This document shows, one piece after another, positions 62,725 to 64,000 of a stretch of 64,000 nt of DNA. Made by a program: the position numbers and the translations under genes. Under the pieces are notes generated by a model, which was not told the DNA's origin, made no database searches, and saw only the letters and a program-made list of their open reading frames with translations. The DNA comes from UBA1801 sp035353395 (GTDB lineage Bacteria; Acidobacteriota; Holophagae; Holophagales; Holophagaceae). The stretch spans positions 22,329-86,328 of the forward strand of contig DAOPZL010000006.1 of NCBI GenBank assembly GCA_035353395.1, in the 5' to 3' direction. Positions within the stretch are counted from its first letter, which is position 1, and each line of letters begins with the position of its first letter.

Positions 62725-64000
<1,276 letters not shown>

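Overview
The window is 64 kb of GC-rich, densely coded bacterial chromosome with mostly housekeeping content. It has no rRNA, CRISPR array, transposase, integrase or phage gene, and one tRNA. Gene families and order suggest a Gram-negative, heterotrophic bacterium. The mix (TamB, a LipB-Nudix fusion, bacillithiol genes, a PATAN protein, Hanks-type kinases with zinc-ribbon or tetratricopeptide-like tails) would fit Acidobacteriota, perhaps class Holophagae. That placement is inference from gene content only.

Layout. 1-5.1 kb: end of an aldehyde dehydrogenase, a DUF1858-like protein, prfB, an Nramp metal transporter, a DMT permease, DinB-like and DUF4197 proteins. 5.1-11.4 kb: efp, tRNA-Val, a gamma-carbonic-anhydrase-like protein, a PseG-like protein, then rplM-rpsI, rpsB-tsf and fabD. 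11.5-18.2 kb: a TrhA/hemolysin III protein, a second DMT permease, the macromolecular-synthesis pair dnaG-rpoD, a repeat-filled spacer and a Ser/Thr kinase. 18.2-24.5 kb: a very large TamB-like protein translationally coupled to the kinase, a MoaD-like carrier, a chorismate mutase-DAHP synthase and an unrecognised cysteine-rich protein. 24.6-36.0 kb: eleven tightly packed minus-strand genes (bshC, bshB1, tilS, ftsH, folP, glmM, pdxJ, a PATAN protein, a CheZ-like protein, purE, lipB-nudix). 36-40.5 kb: a kinase with a repeat tail, split by a 100-N scaffold gap, then an LsrG-like protein coupled to an iron alcohol dehydrogenase. 40.5-45.1 kb: a complete branched-chain amino-acid ABC transporter (livK-H-M-G-F). 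45.1-48.3 kb: an AT-richer spacer, a GNAT acetyltransferase and rpsA. 49-54 kb: a LysR-type regulator divergent from an operon for an isocitrate-dehydrogenase-like enzyme, an isocitrate-lyase/PEP-mutase-family lyase and a LeuC/LeuD-type dehydratase. 54-62 kb: recN, then a SAM riboswitch followed by a methylenetetrahydrofolate reductase fusion, a 2Fe-2S ferredoxin and metH. 62-64 kb: a small gene, a uracil-DNA-glycosylase-like protein and a truncated M16 peptidase.

Most notable points: (1) the methyltransferase half of the MTHFR fusion has lost two of its three zinc cysteines while the neighbouring MetH keeps all three, and a ferredoxin gene sits between them in one riboswitch-controlled operon; (2) the 49-53 kb operon reassembles the aconitase, isocitrate dehydrogenase and isocitrate lyase families, probably for an alkylmalate-type acid; (3) EF-P has Asn at position 34, where a modified Lys or Arg is usual; (4) LipB is fused to an intact Nudix domain; (5) the end of rpoD is duplicated in the spacer behind it and interrupted by a three-hairpin element; (6) the N gap is flanked by an identical 55-bp sequence, so it is almost certainly an artificial join rather than missing DNA.
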